Below, in pieces: positions 60,995-64,000 of a stretch of DNA of 64,000 nucleotides. The notes beneath the pieces were generated by a model, which worked only from the letters and a program-made list of their open reading frames with translations, was not told the DNA's origin and ran no database searches. Each line of letters starts with the position of its first letter. Within the stretch, counting starts at the first letter, position 1. Both the position numbers and the translations under genes were made by a program. The stretch is from JBFMGD01 sp040751775 (GTDB lineage: Bacteria; Bacillota; Dethiobacteria; DTU022): positions 24,334-88,333 of the forward strand of contig JBFMGD010000007.1 of NCBI GenBank assembly GCA_040751775.1, written 5' to 3'.

Positions 60995-61765
60995 ATGCCT
61001 GAACACAAAGCGGTTTTGCTGATGGAAAGCATCAGCGCCACGTATTCGGAGGGTCAAGCACGGCTACCGGTGCTGGCGGAGGTGTCGCTCAGCCTGGGGG
61101 CGGGTGAATTTGCGGCGCTGCTGGGACCCAGCGGCTCGGGAAAGAGCACCCTGTTAAAAATCGCAGCCGGGTTAACCCGGCCTGACCGGGGCCGAGTGTA
61201 CTTAAACGGCCGTGAAAGCACCGGACAGGTGCAGAAGGTCGGCTACATGCCCCAGCAGGACCTGCTCTTCCCCTGGCTGACGCTACAGCAAAATGCAGCC
61301 CTGCCGCTATTATCGGCAGGGGTGGACAAACCAGAGGCTTACGAACGGGTACGGGAGCTGCTGCCGGTATTCGGGCTGGAAGGGTTTGAAGGCTACTATC
61401 CTCGCCGGCTTTCCGGGGGAATGCGCCAGAGAACGGCCCTGCTCAGGACCGTACTCATCGAAAGCGGCCTGCTGCTTTTAGACGAGCCCTTCGCCGCTTT
61501 GGACGCCATTACCCGGGAAAGACTGCAGGAATGGCTGCTCTCTGTTCTGGAGCGTTTCAACTGTTCCGTGCTGTTCGTCACCCACAGCATCGACGAAGCG
61601 ATCTATCTGGCGGACCGGGTCTACATGTTCTCGGAGCGCCCGGGAAGCATCGTGATGGATCAGCTTATTGACCTGCCCCGTCCCCGCGCCCGCGGCGTGG
61701 TCACCGCGGCATCCTTTCTGAGCTATAAAGAGGCGCTGATGGAATCGCTGCAGTTGAAAGGTTAA
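60995..61765 (+). CDS. thiZ: ABC ATPase for thiamine precursor (ThiZ-like)
   Basis: 256 residues; ATG after AAAGGAAG. Walker A GPSGSGKST, Q-loop YMPQQDLLFPW, signature LSGGMRQRTALLRT, Walker B LLLLDEPFAALDA, switch His FVTHSIDEA. NitT/TauT-type ATPase; with ThiX and ThiY a complete importer. A 114-base gap precedes it. Confidence 0.92.
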   Translation: MPEHKAVLLMESISATYSEGQARLPVLAEVSLSLGAGEFAALLGPSGSGKSTLLKIAAGLTRPDRGRVYLNGRESTGQVQKVGYMPQQDLLFPWLTLQQNAALPLLSAGVDKPEAYERVRELLPVFGLEGFEGYYPRRLSGGMRQRTALLRTVLIESGLLLLDEPFAALDAITRERLQEWLLSVLERFNCSVLFVTHSIDEAIYLADRVYMFSERPGSIVMDQLIDLPRPRARGVVTAASFLSYKEALMESLQLKG

Positions 61766-61917
61766 ACGGGCCGAAAAGCGCCGGCGATCAGGGTTAACCC
61801 GGCTAGACGGCTTACTGACTCGTATGCATCACCATCTACCCGGTGATATCGGTATCGCAGACTCCCCAGCCTGGACCGCGCTCATTTTTTGTATCTCATC
61901 CTGGGACTGAAACGGGT

Positions 61918-62580
61918 TCACTGCCTTTGCGGGTTGTTGGTATAGATAATGACTAAAAGCAGCCCCCGATCGGCGGTAATCAGGGCCGATGAGCCGGTAA
62001 ATTCATTGCTCAGGCCGCGGGTGGAGGCGAAATAAAGGGTTTCTCCTTTGAGCGGGTACTTCAGCCCCTCCGTCGTTACACCTTCTGCCGCGGCGGTAAG
62101 AGGAAAGAGAGAAAGGGTTTCACCGGGGCTCCCTTGAACCTTTATTTCCTTCTCCAACAGGTAGATGCGGTGCTGCTCGTCAATCATTTGCACCGGAATC
62201 CCCGCCCGCAGGGGTATTGTTAAAAGCATCAGGTTGCCGAAAGCCTGGTCAAACCGCACCCCGCCCAGGGCGCCCACCAGTAGGATTTCGGCGGGGGCTA
62301 GGGTCACCGCCCGCTGAAGGGCCAGTTCCAGGTCGGACTGGTCTTTTTCCGCCGAAAAGCGTAGAAATTCCACACCAGCACCCTGCAGCCGCCCGATTAC
62401 ATCTGGCGGCAGGGAATCCATATCCCCGACCACCAGGTCGGGCTGAAACCCCATAGTTAAAGCGTGAAGCGCCCCGCCGTCGGCGCAGAGAATAAAATCG
62501 TCCGCCCTGATCCGGCCGCGGATGAACTGCGGGTCTTTGATTTCGCCGTTGGCCACCACCACGATGCGATTGTGCGCCAT
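61918..62580 (-). CDS. thiN: Thiamine pyrophosphokinase
   Basis: 220 residues from ATG 62580 (AGGTGCGG upstream; GTG 62619 is an alternative). VVVANGEI, ILCADGGALHAL, PDLVVGDMDSL, SAEKDQSDLELAL and GALGGVRFDQAFGNLMLL are the TPK motifs, and the C-terminal thiamine-binding domain ends with STRGLSNEF. It makes TPP from thiamine and ATP. It is convergent with the thi transporter operon and not under that riboswitch. Confidence 0.94.
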   Translation of the reverse strand: MAHNRIVVVANGEIKDPQFIRGRIRADDFILCADGGALHALTMGFQPDLVVGDMDSLPPDVIGRLQGAGVEFLRFSAEKDQSDLELALQRAVTLAPAEILLVGALGGVRFDQAFGNLMLLTIPLRAGIPVQMIDEQHRIYLLEKEIKVQGSPGETLSLFPLTAAAEGVTTEGLKYPLKGETLYFASTRGLSNEFTGSSALITADRGLLLVIIYTNNPQRQ

Positions 62581-62630
62581 TGCCGCACCTGCCTTTCCGT
62601 TAACCGGAGAGGTGAACACAACCCTCCAGG

Positions 62631-63986
62631 CTAAATATCACTGAAAGCATGCTCCAGCTCCCGTAAATTGGCACAAGAGAAAGCACGGGTGCAATAAGCG
62701 GTATAATGATCCATGACGCTGTCACCGGTATTCCAGGTATTCTCCGGTTCGGGGTTGAACCAATAAACCCGTTTCACCCTGTCCCGCAGTCCGGCCAGAG
62801 CTTGCGGCTGGCTGTGAAACCAGTTGTTGCGGGCATCTCCGAAGATAAGCAGATGACTGTTAGGAGTAAGCTCACGCCCGTAGCGCTCCAGGAATGCTTT
62901 CAGGCAGTGGCCGTAATCCGTGCGGCCGTCTTTCACCACTTTAGCCTGACGGTAAACCGGGCCGCGTAAAGAATGAGGTCTAAACCGCCGCAGCAGCGTA
63001 GATATTTCATCCACTTCGTCTACAAAAGCAAAACCTCGCACTCCGCGGAAAAAGCGCTCAAGGCAGTGTAGCAAAGCCAGGGAAAAACAGCAAAATTGCC
63101 ACACCGATGATGAAACATCGCATAGAACAAAAATGACCGGTTTCTCCTTTATAGCCTGGCGGTTGAACAACTCCAGTGGGACGCCGCCCGCGGCAAGGCT
63201 GCGCCGGAATGTGCGCCTGAAATCCAGGCGGCCGCGGTGCTCTTTTTTTATTTTCGTTTTCATTCGCGAAGCCAACCGGCGGGCAATTTGCGGGATCATC
63301 GCTTCCAATATTTTAATCTCGTCAGCGGTCAGGGTATTAAAACCTTTATCCAAAGCGGTTTTCCTTCCTCTAATGTCTCCGCTCTCTCCCACGCCTGACA
63401 TTTCTTTTGTGCTCCGGCTACCGCCGCTTTTATCCCCGCCTCCGCCATGCCCTTCGCCTGAGCCGCCCTCGCCCGGACCATGCCCTACCCCGGCAGCAGC
63501 GTTTATATCAGAGGATTTATCCGGACCCGGTATATCATGCCTTGCCGATAGCTGTTCCAGATGCTTAGACACCTGTTTTGCTGTTTCACCGGGTCCCCGC
63601 GGAAATTCTTGGCCGCGGAAATGAGCGGCATAAATTTTTTCAAATATAGCGATATGCGCGCTGTCTTTTACCAAGGTGGAGAATAGAGCGGCATAAAAAG
63701 AATCCCCCGATTCCCAGCCTACCAGCAGCAGCGCCCGGACGCACTGGGCCAGCTCGTCTGGGCTTATAGAAATCCCGGCGCTGCGCAGTAATTCTACAAA
63801 ACGGAAGAGCCGTTCTGAAAATATAATAGTATCACCTTCTACATCCCGGCCCGGGCGAATAAATCTCTCGAGGGCGTTGCCGTTTAACTTACCATGAGCG
63901 CCGACCCTGCTGCGGCTCTGGTTTAAAATAGAGTCCCTCTTCGCCCCAGGAAGCGGCCCGGTCGATTTTTTCCAAATCATCCTCAT
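62631..63986 (-). CDS. CoxE-like VWA-domain protein
   Basis: 451 residues. N-terminal helical region (RLFRFVELLRSAGISISPDELAQCVRALL), a Gly/Ser-rich linker near 180-215 (GHGPGEGGSGEGHGGGGDK), and a C-terminal VWA domain with MIDAS DVSSS. The CoxE pattern RMKTKIKKEHRGRLDFRRTFRRSL is clear. Such proteins work with MoxR AAA+ ATPases in metal-cofactor insertion, for example in CO dehydrogenase assembly. The ATG at 63986 overlaps what looks like the end of an upstream gene (ATGA). Confidence 0.9.
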   Translation of the reverse strand: MRMIWKKSTGPLPGAKRDSILNQSRSRVGAHGKLNGNALERFIRPGRDVEGDTIIFSERLFRFVELLRSAGISISPDELAQCVRALLLVGWESGDSFYAALFSTLVKDSAHIAIFEKIYAAHFRGQEFPRGPGETAKQVSKHLEQLSARHDIPGPDKSSDINAAAGVGHGPGEGGSGEGHGGGGDKSGGSRSTKEMSGVGESGDIRGRKTALDKGFNTLTADEIKILEAMIPQIARRLASRMKTKIKKEHRGRLDFRRTFRRSLAAGGVPLELFNRQAIKEKPVIFVLCDVSSSVWQFCCFSLALLHCLERFFRGVRGFAFVDEVDEISTLLRRFRPHSLRGPVYRQAKVVKDGRTDYGHCLKAFLERYGRELTPNSHLLIFGDARNNWFHSQPQALAGLRDRVKRVYWFNPEPENTWNTGDSVMDHYTAYCTRAFSCANLRELEHAFSDI

Positions 63987-64000
63987 ATTTTAGGATCAAG
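63983..64000 (-). CDS. Possible 3' end of an upstream gene (perhaps a MoxR ATPase)
   Basis: The last five codons read LDPKI followed by TGA, overlapping the VWA start as ATGA. A MoxR AAA+ ATPase is the usual partner upstream of CoxE-like genes, but too little is visible to identify it. Confidence 0.3.
   Translation of the reverse strand, partial: LDPKI

Noticed and set aside
1..64000. CRISPR arrays, insertion sequences or prophage
   Set aside because: No regular repeat-spacer array, no transposase or integrase and no phage genes were seen; the only regular repeats are the coding poly-Asp units and the GTARCAC array.

Overview
The window looks like a chromosomal segment of an anaerobic, hydrogen-metabolising member of the Firmicutes (class Clostridia, in the broad Peptococcaceae/Desulfotomaculales/Moorella neighbourhood). 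This is inferred from strong AGGAGG-type ribosome binding sites, frequent TTG/GTG starts, moderate-to-high GC, and family content: HdrABC, HydABC-type [FeFe] hydrogenase, YtrA-type GntR operon, DUF5667, DUF3006, DUF1848, TPP and c-di-GMP riboswitches, and selenium genes. No species is claimed. A 10-N run at 28256-28265 shows this is draft sequence.

Layout. 1-2.1 kb: hdrB-hdrC-hdrA operon (minus), cut by the window edge. 2.3-5.0 kb: a TtcA-like PP-loop enzyme, a polysaccharide deacetylase and an ECF transporter S component. 5.3-9.4 kb: hydCBA, a trimeric electron-bifurcating-type [FeFe] hydrogenase. 9.4-18.5 kb: a B12-radical SAM protein with an STAS-like tail, small membrane proteins, a flavoprotein plus aldehyde dehydrogenase, a HesB-like selenoprotein read through an in-frame TGA, transketolase, a DUF3006/MBL pair and tRNA-Val. 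18.7-25.3 kb: DUF1848 protein, decayed genes, a YtrA-type ABC operon with a clear operator, and a selenium island (yedE, yedF-like, truncated selA). 25.3-33 kb: FmdE-type protein and an oligopeptide/nickel-type ABC transporter with an embedded PIG-L homologue. 33.8-35 kb: secreted poly-Asp protein behind a c-di-GMP-I riboswitch. 35.2-42.4 kb: PrpR-type sigma-54 activator and a sigma-54-promoted operon (sodium symporter, amidohydrolase-like protein, CoA-transferase, CoA-ligase). 42.7-58.2 kb: about 15.5 kb, all on the minus strand, of two transcription units: RnfD-like/NiFe hydrogenase/hyp genes, then a beta-carbonic-anhydrase-like protein with a two-subunit biotin carboxylase. 58.2-62.6 kb: winged-helix regulator, TPP riboswitch, thiamine-precursor ABC transporter and thiN. 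62.6-64 kb: CoxE-like VWA protein.

How the genes work together. Two hydrogenases of opposite type are present: a cytoplasmic HydABC and a Tat-exported [NiFe] enzyme whose membrane partner is an RnfD-like protein. The most interesting signal is a nearly identical 65-bp promoter-operator module (46721-46785 and 58137-58201; TTGACA, 18-bp spacer, TATACT, then an imperfect palindrome at the start site). It stands before both the NiFe hydrogenase operon and the carbonic-anhydrase-like/carboxylase operon, next to a divergent winged-helix regulator. This suggests coordinated control of H2 oxidation and CO2/bicarbonate fixation. The second is the HesB-like selenoprotein, which ordinary gene calling misses and which fits the selenium genes 8-9 kb away.
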